DNA of 64,000 nucleotides from Thermothielavioides terrestris NRRL 8126 (GCF_000226115.1 NC_016458.1:6048001-6112000), one strand, 5' to 3'; positions 43,185 to 54,897 are shown, counted from the stretch's first letter. Notes: generated by a model from the sequence alone, not told the origin. Numbers and translations: made by a program.

Positions 43185-44148
43185 TCACAGATCGCATAGG
43201 AGACGCCTGGCTTGAGTGAAATCCCTGCGTATGAGAGATCGCAGGTTTGTTTTGCTTGTTGAGACAGAGTGAAGGGCCTTGTGGCCTGGGAAGTGCACAT
43301 ACCAATTGGGGCGGCAGTATCTGTTGCAAGAATGCTGGCTGAAGAATGAGCTGATGCCGGGTGGGCCGAGATCGGTCACCCCGTACTGGCGGGTACGGGA
43401 CAAGATGACGGGGTCGGACAGGACTACGCTATACTGGTAGATTCCGCCCTGCAGGTCGCAGAGAACGTGGTTGCCGCCGGTGATGTGGTAGCTGAAGTCT
43501 ACGGTGATCCATGGTGTCAGCAGCGTCAGCCGGAGCCTGATAACTGGAGGCCTAGGGGGTCATGATCATACGGCTCAGTGCCTGCATCACCTCACCCCAT
43601 GCTCGCGAGTCGTCGTTCCACCCGCTGTTGCTGTTGAACTTCTGGTAATTTTGAATGAAGGGTTCGCACAGAACTTTCGCGCCAGCCCATTCGTAAGCCG
43701 CATCCTCGTCAAAGGTCCAGACCTCCGGCACGTTGATCTTGACGGGCTTGTTAACAATGCCGAGCTCGTTGAAGCGGTTGACGATCTCGAGGGCCTTGTC
43801 GATCGCCTTGATGTCGAGTGTGAAGTAGTCGCTTTCGAACACGACGCCCGTCTTGAACCACTTCGCCACGCAGGCCTGGCCCTGGCGCTCGCCCCTGGTG
43901 TATCTGCCTTTGGCAACCCAGCGGAAGGCGCCCTCGGCAAAAGGGTTGTTCAAAGCATCATCCGTGAACGTTGCGCGGCTGGATCTATTGTAACGGCCGC
44001 TATCGGACTGCGCAGCTGCGGGAGTGTCGGAGTAGTGGCCATGCACGCATGCCGCGCATCGAGACAGCCCTTCTCCTTTGGACCACTGGTTGCCAGTGTA
44101 AGAGGTCCGTGGAAGGGCGCGGGCGCACTCGGCACAGATGCGCTCCAT
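43185..44148 (-). CDS. Alpha-type protein kinase
   Basis: Alpha-kinases (MHCK/eEF2-kinase fold) phosphorylate Ser/Thr with no similarity to conventional kinases; many fungi have expanded families. Three exons (44148-43572, 43498-43303, 43224-43185) give 270 aa, with introns of 73 and 78 nt (GTATGA and GTATGT donors, GTAG and GCAG acceptors). Domain landmarks: FAEGAFRWVAKGRYT (Gly-rich start), ACVAKWFKTG (ATP-lysine region), EPFIQNYQKFNSNSGW, then across the splice ALSHFSYHITGGNHVLCDLQ (catalytic Asp), LSDPVILSRTRQYGVTDLG and SSFFSQHSCNRYC, whose Cys/His residues form the zinc site of the fold. The N-terminus has two C-x2-C pairs (CAEC, CAAC), a possible zinc ribbon. Complete-looking and single-domain. 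The substrate is unknown. Confidence 0.9.
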
Positions 44149-44810
44149 AGTGGATTTGTTTCGTCTGGGTAAGGGAACTTTTGATTGAGGGTAAGAGAAC
44201 GCGGCAAGGCAGCGAACGACTGCCCGAGGAACACAACTTACCAGGGGCCTCCACTTGCACTAATTTCAGTTGGCCCCTCTCCCGCAGATCCAAAAAAGAA
44301 GGGCTGAGTTCAGCTTTTAAACAGTCTAAGCAACTCAGTTGCACTGTAATAATAAGTCTAGGGAACCCGGTCACAATGCCAGGCATATTCAGACGGAAAT
44401 AGGGTGTGTGAAATTTGGTTACTGTCTCCGCTTCCGAGTAAAATACCTGGCAAACAGCAGCTTTCAACGAACTTGGAGTGAAAATGGCGAGGGCTTCTTG
44501 TATGTACTTCTTGTTTCTGAAGAATCATAAGGCATTGGGAGGAGGGAAAAGGCGTTCTAGCTGTTACAGCCCCCTCCTCTAACTGGCACCATCCACAGGC
44601 TACAGCCGTTGACAACTTGACATTCCGTAAGCAAGATACGTGGTAGGCTCCTAAGAGAAAGAGTGGGTGACTCCCACAAACCAAGGTCCTACATTTTGGC
44701 CAACTTGACATTGGTCTGTTGCCCAACCCTCTTCTTTGTGTCCAGGCCTCGCCCGCGTTGCTCCGTCTTTGCCTTGGCTCCCATCCTCAGCACTGTTTCC
44801 TGACATTCAC
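44149..44810. other. Intergenic; promoter of the alpha-kinase
   Basis: No supported gene. The N-terminal half expected for the neighbouring pectate lyase is not found here. Confidence 0.5.
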
Positions 44811-45272
44811 TTAGCAAAGCACCAACGTCTGGGTCGACCAAGTAAGCCACCCAGCCTCGTCCTCAACTGTCCTCTCGGACAGCGGAACACTGGCGCAACC
44901 CAACTCTTACTCCCGCGACCACTGGAAGGTCTCCCTGGTCGGCCACAGCAACAACAACGGGGCCCAGGACACCGGTCACGTCCGCATCACCAGAGCCAAC
45001 AACCACTGGAAGACTGCAACTCGCGCGGGCCTCTAGTTCGTTTCGGCACGGAAGACATTTACATCTCGTTTTACGAGAAGTAAGCAGCAGCCCCCTTAGC
45101 CCCGGCTCAGCGCTCGATTCACGAGCCAGGAGATGATCTGACAGCTAGGAAACAGCATGGAGACCGCCATTCAAATGCGCATGGGCGCTCAGATGGTGGT
45201 GCAGAGCAACGCCTTCAAGAACGTGTCGTACCCCGTAACCAGCAAGTACTCGAAGCAGGTGGGATAGGTTAT

Positions 45273-45319
<47 letters not shown>

Positions 45320-45522
45320 CGTTTATTGTTTATTAGCGAACGCCGCTGCCGGCCGGCGGCGGGCGCAGATATATGCCACGGTCAGCGACAACGACCTCGG
45401 CGGCGGCGTCAACAACGGGCCGGCCGGCAACCTGACGGCGACCCCGGTCGGGTGCTCGTACTCGCTCCTCGGGTCCGGCCACCGTCGCGGCGATGGTCCC
45501 CGGCCAGGCTGTGATATTTTGA
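44811..45522 (+). pseudogene. Pectate lyase (polysaccharide lyase family 1) pseudogene
   Basis: Pectate lyase cleaves polygalacturonate by beta-elimination and is normally secreted. Fragments in order: STNVWVDQ, then DHWKVSLVGHSNNNGAQDTG and ANNHW, then CNSRGPLVRFGTEDIY, MGAQMVVQSNAF, YATVSDNDLGGGVNNGPAGN and a frame-shifted end PGQAVIF. Breaks: the N-terminal half is absent; the stretch between VWVD and DHWK lacks the region holding the DxDHDKDYYDG-type calcium site; a one-base deletion lies at about 45009-45011 and another frame change near 45478. Two introns remain recognisable (45080-45155 and 45259-45368), the second with a 44-T run. Several independent lesions mean a dead gene. Composition is GC-normal, so decay is not by RIP. 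Confidence 0.82.
45274..45317 (+). repeat. Poly(T) tract, 44 nt, inside a pectate lyase intron
   Basis: Uninterrupted T run within intron 45259-45368 of the pseudogene. Length may vary with sequencing. Confidence 0.9.
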
Positions 45523-45693
45523 CTTTTCAGGTTGAGTGCGCCGGCTTCAACTTCGTAGGAGGGCTGAGGTGGGAGGTTAGGGTCAAGTCCGGTCAAGTTA
45601 GGGATCGGGGAATCATGATCAGGAGAGGAGCATGAGAAACGATGGTGGCATTCAGCAGACCCGAGCTATTCTTGGGTAGGAATTCTCGCTTGA

Positions 45694-47638
45694 CTAGTCC
45701 CGAAGCGTGCCCTCCCTGGACAAGACGTCGTAGATATCCTGGTAGCCAGCCGCCTGCGCATAAGACGCTGGTGTTCGACCCTCGTTATCCTTGACATCGG
45801 CTTGAGCCCCCAACTTGAGCAAGAGCTCGACCAAAGACCGCCTGCCTTTCTCAGCGGCGTATGACAACGGCGTCCTTCCCAACCTATCCCTGCAGTCCAG
45901 TTCCGCCCTGAAATCGAGCAGTTCCTCCACCATGATCTCCCGGTTGAAGAGCTCCGGATCTGGCCGATCTCCAGCTACCGCGTAGAACAGCGGCGTCCAT
46001 CCATTCGTGTCCCTCGAATCGACTTGGACCTCGTCACTGATGTACAGAAGTTGCTGGAGAGCACCGAGGGAGCCAACCTCCGCGGCGTAAGACAGCGGTG
46101 TACGCCCCTTGAGGTCCTTGCTGTTTGGATCAACCTCATGAGTGTCGAGGAGGATCCCGACCATATCGTAGTACTTCTCTTCTACAGCGTACGAGAGTGG
46201 GGTCCGCTGCTCGAAGTCCTTGCTGTCTGGATCGACGTCTGGGTCTGCTAGGAGTAGCTTGAACACCTCGAAGCAACGATTTTCCGTAACATATGAGAGC
46301 GGCGTTCGCTGCTTGAGGTCTTTGATGTTTGGATCAACGTTCGGATGTGCCAGGAGAAGGTTGACAACTTCGGTACGGTTGTGCGCCGCTGCGTGAAATA
46401 GCGGTGTCCATCCGTTGTTGTCCCGGCTGTTGACGTCGGCGCTGCCATCCTCGAGCAGGAGCCGCACCACCTTTACGTGGCCCCGGCCGGCTGCATGGGA
46501 CAGCGCAGTTTGTCCTCCGTCGTCTCTGTGGTTTCGGTTCACCTCTTTGACGGCCAACAACTTCTCGACGATTTTCTCTGTGCCCTCCTTTGCCGCGTGA
46601 AAGAAAAACCTGTGCAAAGCTGCGGAGTCCCCCTTCCTCAATGCCAAAGTCACCTGAGGCATTTGCTCGAAACAATCATCCAGCTGCTTTACATACTGCA
46701 CAGGCCGGGTTTCATCCGATCTCGTCAAAGTTGCTGCGAGCAAGTAGCATCTCCGCCAGTGAGTGAGACGCTTTGAGATATGCTCTAGCAAGAATCGAGA
46801 TGAGCCTGTCGTCCTCGGTGTCGAGTAGGTATCCGCAGATGTTGTTGGATGCGATCAACTCTGAGACCACCAGAGCTTCATCGAAGTTCTGTCCGCTGAT
46901 GCTGTCTGTGACGACTTTGAACTGGTCCCTCCGGATGAGAATCCCAAGCGCGTCTTTGAACCCAACCACCGAGAAGAGGAGTTGTTGGATCCGTTGTGCT
47001 TCCCAGTGCAGGCCGGTTGCCTTCAACCATGCGTACCATTCAAAAAAGCCGAGCCAGGGGGGCAATCCAGAATGTGCCATCCAGGGTGGGTTGCGATACT
47101 TGTCGTCGGCCTCCCCCGCTAGCAGGCCAGACCTGAATGCCGCAATGACGAGGCTCAAATACACTTCGACTGTGTGAATGTGGAGAGCGTCGACGTCTCG
47201 ACCCTGGCTTCCTATGCTGCTGCGCACGTTTTTGAGGTGTTCCCAGCACTCAGCCATGCTCTCTGCGCCTCCCTCCGGCAGCATGCCTTTCCAACGCAGT
47301 ATGGCCAGGAGTTTCGTCAGGTTGAAAAGTCGGCGAACGTCAGAGAGCTGTGCTCGGCCCAGCGCGGTCAGAGTGCTGTAATCAGTGCTGTCAAGTATCC
47401 GGATAACTTCCTGGTGTTCTCCCTCCTGCAGAAGCATATCTACGTATTCTGCTCGGATGGGAAACCTGTGGGCACGCCACTCGAGGCAGCCGTCGTACCA
47501 TTTTTTGGCTTTCTCGATCATACCAAGACGCGCGAGTTTTGCGAAGTGTTCCAGCCCTGCGGCTATGTCCTCCTTCAGCTCCGAATTCAGGTTGATGCCT
47601 CTCTCCCAATCGAACGGCGATGCTGGAGGTAACTCCAT
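45694..47638 (-). CDS. Ankyrin-repeat protein with helical N-terminal domain (frame break)
   Basis: Two overlapping frames look like one gene. Frame A runs from ATG 47638 (MELPPASPFDWERGINLNSE) for 308 codons, largely helical and TPR-like, ending at 46712. Frame B, open from about 46791 but with no ATG near its start, runs to the stop at 45694 and holds eight ankyrin repeats (TPLxxAA-type cores such as QTALSHAAGRGHVKVVRLLL and RTPLSYAAEKGRRSLVELLL). I find no good GT-AG pair that moves frame A to frame B between 46900 and 46690, so either a one-base frameshift or an unusual intron is present. Ankyrin repeats bind proteins; in fungi such genes are numerous and often unassigned. Function unknown. 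Confidence 0.65.
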
Positions 47639-48296
47639 GTTTCCACTTGGATCGGTTCTTGAGCGTTGGGATTCGTGTTCGACTTGGGCAGAGGCCGGCT
47701 TGACGGACGATGCGAAAACAATCCGGTGTGGGTTAGTTCGATGTTCGGGAGACCCAGGCTGCCTCGCTCAGGGGGCGGGGGAGGAATTACGGGACAGTGC
47801 GGGTAGGATGTGGCTGAGGTACATACAGTACACAGCCACCGAGGAGGGCTGTTTTGTCCACTTCTGATTCGGTGGTCTGCAATGCGGTACAACCCCAGGT
47901 GTGATGGGTCTGGGCCACCCAAAGCCTATCATGGCAGGTTGCCTTGCGGGGGTCGCCCGGTGGCCAGATATTAAGCCTAAGGTACCTAATTAACCGGTCC
48001 TCAGCTTCTCTGGGCGATGGGAAGCGTGCTCTGCAAAACCACCGTCCGCGTCTAATGGCGGTCAGCGCCCCCTTCGACGACCTAATAGTTCATCGCCCAA
48101 CCAACCAGACAAACCACGAAATCCAACCCGCGAACCGGTGGAAAAGCCTGCTGGTGTGTCCTGGGGGCTTGTAGCACCCGACTCTTTCGTACACTGAAGC
48201 TTGGGTTGCCTGTCTTACACCTCATCCGAGATATGTATGTAAGCCCACACCACACTCGACAGCTCAAGGATATATGAGGGTTGGCTGGCCTGGCTG
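47639..48296. other. Intergenic between divergent genes
   Basis: Should hold both promoters. No supported gene. Confidence 0.5.
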
Positions 48297-49430
48297 ATGA
48301 GGGTCCCAGTGAAGTCGAGCTGGGCATTCATGCCCGGAGCCACACCTACAAACTCGATGTTTGCGCGGTATCCCCTGGCACTTTACCTCAGCGAGGATGA
48401 GTTTCTCGTTGAGAGAGGTGGTAGCTACATTGAGGTCAGCTGCCGTTACAAACGCTCCTCCCGCTGGGGTGTGGTTTCTGGGCCCGAGTTTTGCGCGCAG
48501 CACCCGAAATGCCCCGCCTGGTTGCTGGAGATGGAGCTGCACATTTCTCAGACCATTGGCAAGATCGACTACGCATCGTTCAGCGTAGAGTTCTACTCGG
48601 AGACCGCGCGCCGCCCCAGCTGCCATGGCGTCTTGGTCACCGAATATCACAAACCGGCTAAAGACGAAGGTCCACCGACACAGTGGGAGTTCAGGCAGCA
48701 GAAGGCGGTCAACCTCGAAGGCCCAACGCCAGTGGGACCGGTCAAGGTCGGGCACTTCATCCGTGAAACCAAAGAGACGATCACGGACCGTTGGCGCCTT
48801 GAGGCCATGACCTCGTCCAGCAGCCGAGCAGAAGACCGACTTCCTCGACGCATCAAGTGGACGGTGAAGGAAAGCAGGGGCAAAGCCAGGTCTTCGCTGC
48901 CAGTCTGGGACCTGGCGGTGTTGGTGAGACACGAAGGAGAGCCGTTCCTCATGCGCCCGTACGTCTCTGGTCGGCTGCAGGGCGCCCGCGGAATATGGAT
49001 TTTTCGGCTGCCCAAGTTCCTAGTCCCAACAGTGAGGAGAGTGATTCCTCAAAGACATGATCCCGAGATCGATTTAAGCGAAGCTGCCCGAAAGCTGGTC
49101 GAAGATGCCTTGCCGCCGTCGCCGTCGGCGGAACTCGCCACCGGGGAGCAGTTGGAGCAGCTGGCGCCGTTAACAACCGAACTGGACCATGCGTTCAACC
49201 AAGTCGACGCGGTGCTCCGGGGACCGTCTCCGGCTGGACCAGACACTCGAACGACGGCTTCGTCAACAATGCAGTCCATGCTGCCAACCATCCAAGCCAT
49301 GGCAGAGCAGCAGCCAACCATGCCTCTCCTCGCACCACAACCTGGCGCACTGCTGGCGAGCCAGCCCGGCACGCTGCCCAGGCCCGGACACCAGCCGACT
49401 GCAGTTCCATCCGCCGCGCCGAGCTCCTAA
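48297..49430 (+). CDS. Unknown protein with Pro/Gln-rich tail (377 aa)
   Basis: Intronless frame. The first ATG is 48297; the next, at 48330 (MPGATPTNSMFARYPLALYL), may be the true start. The first 250 residues look folded, with a mix of beta-type segments (YIEVSCRYKRSSRWGVVSG, KIDYASFSVEFYSETARR, WDLAVLVRHEGEPFLMRPYV). The last 120 residues are low-complexity, rich in Pro, Gln and Ala. No signal peptide, membrane segment or known motif. Good GC3 codon use and length argue for a real gene. No family recognised. Confidence 0.65.
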   Translation: MRVPVKSSWAFMPGATPTNSMFARYPLALYLSEDEFLVERGGSYIEVSCRYKRSSRWGVVSGPEFCAQHPKCPAWLLEMELHISQTIGKIDYASFSVEFYSETARRPSCHGVLVTEYHKPAKDEGPPTQWEFRQQKAVNLEGPTPVGPVKVGHFIRETKETITDRWRLEAMTSSSSRAEDRLPRRIKWTVKESRGKARSSLPVWDLAVLVRHEGEPFLMRPYVSGRLQGARGIWIFRLPKFLVPTVRRVIPQRHDPEIDLSEAARKLVEDALPPSPSAELATGEQLEQLAPLTTELDHAFNQVDAVLRGPSPAGPDTRTTASSTMQSMLPTIQAMAEQQPTMPLLAPQPGALLASQPGTLPRPGHQPTAVPSAAPSS

Positions 49431-50386
49431 GCTATGGCCGGTTGTCGCCCGTCGGAGCAGGTCCAATCCGATCGAGTTTAGGATGAGCGTCGCCTTTTGA
49501 CAACCGGGCGCCACTCTCCCTCAGACCACCATGTGCAGCCGGGCTTAAACCGAGCCCCTTCTTCCTTCTTTATACTTGGGAACAGGCTATTCGGGATATT
49601 CATATTGCCCACAACAGACCTTGAACCACCCCAGTCGTGTGAGTTAACTATCAGTCTGTGTTGATTGTCACCACGGACAGCTGCTTGCGGCTAGGGACCT
49701 AGTTACTAGGACGATAACTTCACAAGCTTGCTGACTCCGGAAGGCATGGAGGAACAATCCAATCAAGTACCCGTTGGTTACATAATGATCTTGATACTGG
49801 GGGCACTGTACGGCGTAGCCCCTAACATCTTCCAGACCAGTCAGTCTTGCGATGTGGCACTGCGGCACAGTGTGCGCTCACCTTCGTCTTGAGTTACTGT
49901 TAGATTCACGTTAGTTGCACATACAGCCAGGGCAAACCCATGCGTCCCCAGCACACTTGTGGAGCACGCTGCTGTTTCGCTGCATGTGTCTACTTCGTTA
50001 CCGTTAAACCCAGGGGAGTGGTTGTCTTTTTTCGCGCTGCGTCTCGCTGCGGGCCTGCTTCAAGCACAGGATTGGCACTGTGCTCCACGCTTGGGACGGC
50101 TTACACGAGGTTAGGCTGCTCTATACCGCATCGCGTAGGTAAATAGGTAGGTAGGCAAAGCGTTCACAGTGTGGAGGCTATGTGGTTCGAGATATCTTGT
50201 TAAACATCTCGATAGCCCAGCCGGAGAGAAGAAGCTACCCAAAGAAGAAAGAGACAAAACCAGAACATCGGCAGCGCTTAGCAGCATCATCATGCCGAGT
50301 CCCGCAAAAAAAGAGGCGAACAGAGGTGGCCATACCAATGAGCTCGACAATGCACCCCAAGATGTCATGGGTGAAAGCTGGTATTG
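49431..50386. other. Intergenic (two converging 3' ends)
   Basis: No supported gene. A GTAG-type short tetranucleotide run lies near 50138-50152. Confidence 0.5.
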
Positions 50387-51148
50387 TCATATCCCACGGG
50401 CAGCGTTCGACCTCGACGCCCCCTCCCACAACTGCGACTCGAGAAAATGGAGCAGTTCGAAGGTGTCATCCTCCTCCTCTCCGAGCGCCACCGAGGGTCC
50501 TTTACGCTTGTAAAAGGGGAACTCAAAGCGCTCGGGATAGAAGCCGGCGTATTCCCAGTCCACGATGGCGGCAATCTTCAGCGTGTCCGGGTTGACGATG
50601 ATGTTGTGTTGCGAGCAGTCGTTGTGGCAGAAGACGTATTCGGCACGGTCTGACGGGCGGAGGTGCGACCAGTCCTCTCTCTCCGTCTCGCACAACACCC
50701 TGTAAGGGGGGATCACGATGCCCGAGGGCCCGCCCATGCGGTTGGACCGGAGTTCCTTGAGCTTGGCGAGGTGGCTCTCGAGTTCGGCGATGACCCCGTC
50801 CTTCTGGTGGTCTGGCAGGTCGGCCATGTTGACGCCCTCGACGAACTCGGTGATGAGGTAGTAGGCGTCGTCGTCCTCGAAGTCGGTGAACACCATGGGG
50901 ACGGGGATCTCGGTGTAGCGGCGGATAAAGCGCAGCGTATCGGCCTCGTTCTTGAGCGACTCCTTGCGAAACCGGGGTATGTGGATCCCTTGGGGCCCGG
51001 GCAAAAACTCGCGGGGCCGAAGGCATCGTTTGATGAAGGCATTACCGCGGCGGTAGTACTTCCTGTCGGGCGTCGTTGCGAAGCACCCTTCCTCTGACGT
51101 CAAGGTTGGATGTGGTCTCAGTGGTGGCTGTGGTCGAGGGGCAGCCAT
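50387..51148 (-). CDS. Aminoglycoside phosphotransferase (APH)-like small-molecule kinase
   Basis: APH/choline-kinase-fold protein of 253 aa without introns, from ATG 51148. The N-lobe has AFIKRCLRP (Lys40, likely ATP contact) and NEADTLRFIRRYTEIPVP (Glu68). YYLITEFVEGVNMADL is the hinge. The Brenner motif is HNDCSQHN (His175-Asn182) and the magnesium site is VDWEYAGFYP (Asp197). This is the usual arrangement in the large fungal APH-like family, whose substrates are mostly unknown; antibiotic resistance should not be inferred. Low-complexity Pro at the N-terminus. Length fits the family. Confidence 0.88.
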   Translation of the reverse strand: MAAPRPQPPLRPHPTLTSEEGCFATTPDRKYYRRGNAFIKRCLRPREFLPGPQGIHIPRFRKESLKNEADTLRFIRRYTEIPVPMVFTDFEDDDAYYLITEFVEGVNMADLPDHQKDGVIAELESHLAKLKELRSNRMGGPSGIVIPPYRVLCETEREDWSHLRPSDRAEYVFCHNDCSQHNIIVNPDTLKIAAIVDWEYAGFYPERFEFPFYKRKGPSVALGEEEDDTFELLHFLESQLWEGASRSNAARGI

Positions 51149-53529
51149 GACGAGCTGGCTCGGATTGACGAGGGGCTCCGCGGCTGAGAGACGTCGTCAC
51201 AGGCTGTCAGTGCGTCAGCGGGCAGTGTCGAGGATGAGGGTCGGCGTGCCCGGCGCGTGCCGACCGAGTGCGCATGGGCGGCGGTTATCTCGCAGCCAGA
51301 ACATGGAGGGCGGGGAGGAGCGTGGGTGGAGCGCGGAGCGGGAGGTCGTGCCGCGTCCGTCTCCCTCGGGAGACCGGTTCGCAGACTCTGCAGGCTGGGG
51401 TAGCAGTAGTCGCACAGAGGCGTGCAGGGCCCGATCCGAGTCGTTGCTGCAACTTGCTGGCGTGGCAAGTGGTGCAATGCTCCCGCGGCTGCGACTTGGC
51501 TAGACTGGGGAAGTACAGCAGGTGGCTTGAGGGGCAATTACAACACATCACAGGGGGGAAGGGGGGGGGGGGGTTTCGGCCAGCGAGGGGAGTCTGAGAA
51601 TGACCACTCCCAAATACTGGCTGTCCGCGTTGCTGGGCTCGCTAGAAGCAGGATGGTTGACGATCTCCCATGGATGAGCTCATCATGCTCATGCTTGTCC
51701 TTTCGAATCCACATCGGGCCGTCCTACAGAGAGAAGAGGACCCGACCTGCGACAAGGAACAGCAGCCCTGGGCCCGGACAGTACTGTCTGCTTCGAGTTT
51801 AGCAAAGAGCGGCGGAACGGCAAAGTACACCCGCCGTCGCATCGGGGATGCTGGTTCATGCTGCAGCGGTTCATGCAGTGGGATCAATAAACGCACAGCT
51901 TCTCGAAAGTTCCAGCCTGTTGATTCGCGAAGCGCTGGGTAAGTGCCAGTGTGTGATCGATGACCTAGTGTTTAACCACTGGCAAGCATGGAAAGGGACC
52001 TCCGAAGTGTGCCACCGGCCGAGTGGGGAGTGGGGGGTTCCCGCGGCAGCAAATCTTTATCGTTGACTGTTTGAGCGGGGTAGGAGCCTGCCCTGTATTG
52101 GCTTCTACCGCTGTACACAGAAGGCGCCGTCGAAACTGCAGCCAGCTGCGGTCGCAGGAGGCGACCCGAGTTAGGCGCGAATATTACCCAAGGGTGCGAG
52201 GGAGCCACGACCGGACTAGGTCGGGCTCGACAGCCTGCCCACTCTTCCTTCGTCTCCTGTGCTGATCAGAGGGCCTCCAGCCTCCGTTTGATGTCCGGTC
52301 GAGTCCTCTCGCCCGTGAAAGCTGTCAACGTTACACCTTGCAGTTGCAGGTTGCAGTAGTTCATCCCACGCTTGATTACTACCTAGCTAGCGATTCGATG
52401 CAGCCTGCGGCTCAATATCTGGCGCGGCGACTCGGCAACCTTGGAGACAATTTGCATGGATGGCATGCGGCCGGATCGATCATCCGGTGGCCCGTGGCAG
52501 ACTTCCCGCTCCCAACATTGCCCAACATGGAGTATATGCCTAATATACCTGTGTATCTTGGTTATCATGCATCAAGGGATCTGGCATTTGGCACGCCCCG
52601 GCAGCCGCACCAAAAAAAAAAAAAAAAAAAAAAAAAAAGAAAAAAAAAAGGAAAAAGAAAAAAAAAAAGGCCACCCCGCATGGTCCCTTCAATTTCCTTG
52701 CTTGTTCGCATATTCAATGAGGTCCGAGGGCATAGCAACTGAGACCGGATGCGGCAAGTCAATCCCGCTGGCTGACGACTCACGACACTTGGTAGATCCG
52801 CTACCGGTCCGTGCTGGTGGTTGAAGGCAGGGACTCATGCCTCGCCGACTGGTGACAGAACATGGCCGAGACCTACAGCCTACCAGGTAATGGACGGATG
52901 GGTGAGTGGACGGGGCCGCCCGATGAACGAAAAGAGACCAGACAGGCAGCAGATCAGGTGAACACGAGGGTCGCTCCTACTGAACAGGGAAGAGCCCTGA
53001 GATACTTACGAGGAGGCGGGCTTGAAGCCTAAATGGTGGGCCATGTGCAGGAGGAAAGAGCAACCTGAAGTCCGAAGCTTGCGGGTTGGATGCCTTCCAG
53101 GTACCTATTCCCAGGCAACAGACCTTCGTTGGCCCGCATCAACAGTTTGTGCCATTGAATGTCAGCAACTGTACCGCGGCCCTGTGCGCGGAAAAGGACG
53201 TCACTTTCTGCACGAAGCGAGTACCTATGCTGCCATTGGATGCTCCGGAAGTACTGGCAAGTGTCAACCGCCTGCATTGAGATCATGTCATTCTGCATTC
53301 TGTTGTCTGATCCCTGGGACGAGCAGACATCTTCCAGGATGGGGAGGGAAGCCGATCCCCTGGACCTTCAAGCAGTTACTTCCTTCCCTTGACTAAACCC
53401 GCAGCCAGGCGTGGCGTGACGTCGTCCTCTTTGCAGCGCGTAAAAGGCAGTTCTCCCGCTGTGGTTTGCATCGCAAGCCCCTGGAGGGTTCACCAGACCG
53501 ACAGCAGCCCATGATTGTCTCCAGAGACA
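51149..53529. other. Long intergenic region without recognised gene
   Basis: About 2.4 kb of GC-normal sequence. A G run lies at about 51557-51572 and an A-rich purine tract at 52612-52670. Frames of up to 147 codons were examined and show no domain, signal peptide or convincing splice. Confidence 0.45.
52612..52670 (+). repeat. A-rich purine tract
   Basis: 27 A followed by A-rich sequence broken only by G. Simple sequence. Confidence 0.9.
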
Positions 53530-54897
53530 ATGGAACGAAGATCGGCTGCCGCCTTCGTCGGGCCACTCACCTTTCTCGCTCTTACGACTCTCTTCGCCCT
53601 GCCCACCCCGTGCGGCGAGCTGCGTTCGGTCCATCCGGCCACATCCGTCTTCGCCCTTAGTCTCCTCGGCTCTTTCAGCTGCATTTGCTGGGGCGCTCTC
53701 CAAGATTCTTCGTCTCTTCCCAGCATTACCGGTTCCGCATCACTGTCGCCAGTCGTCGCGCTCTTCGCTCTCTCTCTCTTCACCGGCGCGGCTCGGGCAG
53801 CCCCGTGGAGCGCTGACGTGTGCGCCACACCCGTCGCCGTCGGATCGTCGTCCGGCGGCAACCCCTTCACCATTCTCGGGGAAGCGGGCTCCACCGTGTC
53901 CAAGGTGCGGTTCTACCGCAACAATGGGCAAGTCGGCTACCTCCGCGGCCTGGTCGTGTTCTTCAGCGACGGCTTGCAGATGCGTGCTGGAGTCCGCAAG
54001 GACCAGTTCTCGGACCTCATCTTCGGCGATGGTGAGCTCGTCACGAGCATGACGCTGTGGAAGATCGGCTGGCCGGGCAATTCGACCGTCCGCGTCGCCC
54101 GTATTGATGTGTCCACCGACTCCCAGACATGGGGCTACGGCGTCGACAACACGGGCCAGCTCTCCGCCACGGCCGTGGACGTCGCCTCGGGCGTTCTCGT
54201 CGGCTTCCAGGGACGCGCGGGCGACGATCTCGACCAGCTCGCCGCGATCTTTCTGAAAAAGACGTCGTCGTCGACGGTCGATAACATCGTCTTCGAAAGG
54301 TTCGGTCCCCAAGACGGTCTCACCCTCGTCACCCTCCGGGAGGGCACGGCGACCTGGAACGGCACCGATTACTCGTGGACGTTCTCGGGCAGCGAGACGC
54401 GGGAAGCGTCGACCACCTTCACCACGGGCTCCTCCAACTCGATAAACATGGGCACGACATTCAGGGCCGCGGTTCCCTTCCTCGAGTCGGGCATCTCGGC
54501 GGGCTGGACCGGCGGCGCGACAGAGTCGCACGAGTCGCACTCCAACAATGAGGCAAATCTCGGCTGGAGCGTGACCATCTCCTTGTCGAGCACGAACCCA
54601 GGCGTCAGGTGCGCTATTTTCTGCCGCTGACCCGCAACAACTGACACTGGCATTGGCCCGTCAGTCTGCTAACTGCTACGGTGTCTTCGCAGCTGTGTCG
54701 CCAGGGTCTGGGAAGGCAGACTCAACGTCGGTTGGACCGGCATCCAGACCATCGTTGTCGACGGCCGAGTGTGGTCTTACCCTGTGTCGGGGATCATGAC
54801 CCGGGTGGCATATGGCAAGGTCGACACGGATTGTCGCCCGCTCTTTTCTTCCTCTCTGCCGGCCGATAATGTCTGGGATGGGTTCTGGGAGACTTAG
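53530..54897 (+). CDS. Secreted jacalin-type lectin with aerolysin-like C-terminal region
   Basis: Exon 1 (53530-54608) and exon 2 (54693-54897) join over an 84-nt intron (GTGCGC donor, GCTAAC branch, CGCAG acceptor), giving 427 aa. ATG 53530 is the first in frame. The N-terminus has several hydrophobic stretches, the last (ALFALSLFTGAARAAP) with a good signal-cleavage site near residue 90, so the true start or an extra exon is unsettled. A jacalin-like fold follows at about 100-245: an SSGGNPF start, then VSKVRFYRNNGQVGYLRGLV and LVGFQGRAGDDLDQLAAIFL. The rest (about 250-427) alternates Ser/Thr/Gly strands, as in the aerolysin/ETX-MTX2 module of beta-pore proteins, and ends with a beta-rich tail added by exon 2. 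Lectin-aerolysin pairs are known in plants, fish and fungi. Pore formation here is inference. Confidence 0.7.

Noticed and set aside
53740..54540. 266-codon minus-strand frame
   Set aside because: Antisense shadow of the lectin gene, dominated by Arg/Gly/Glu.
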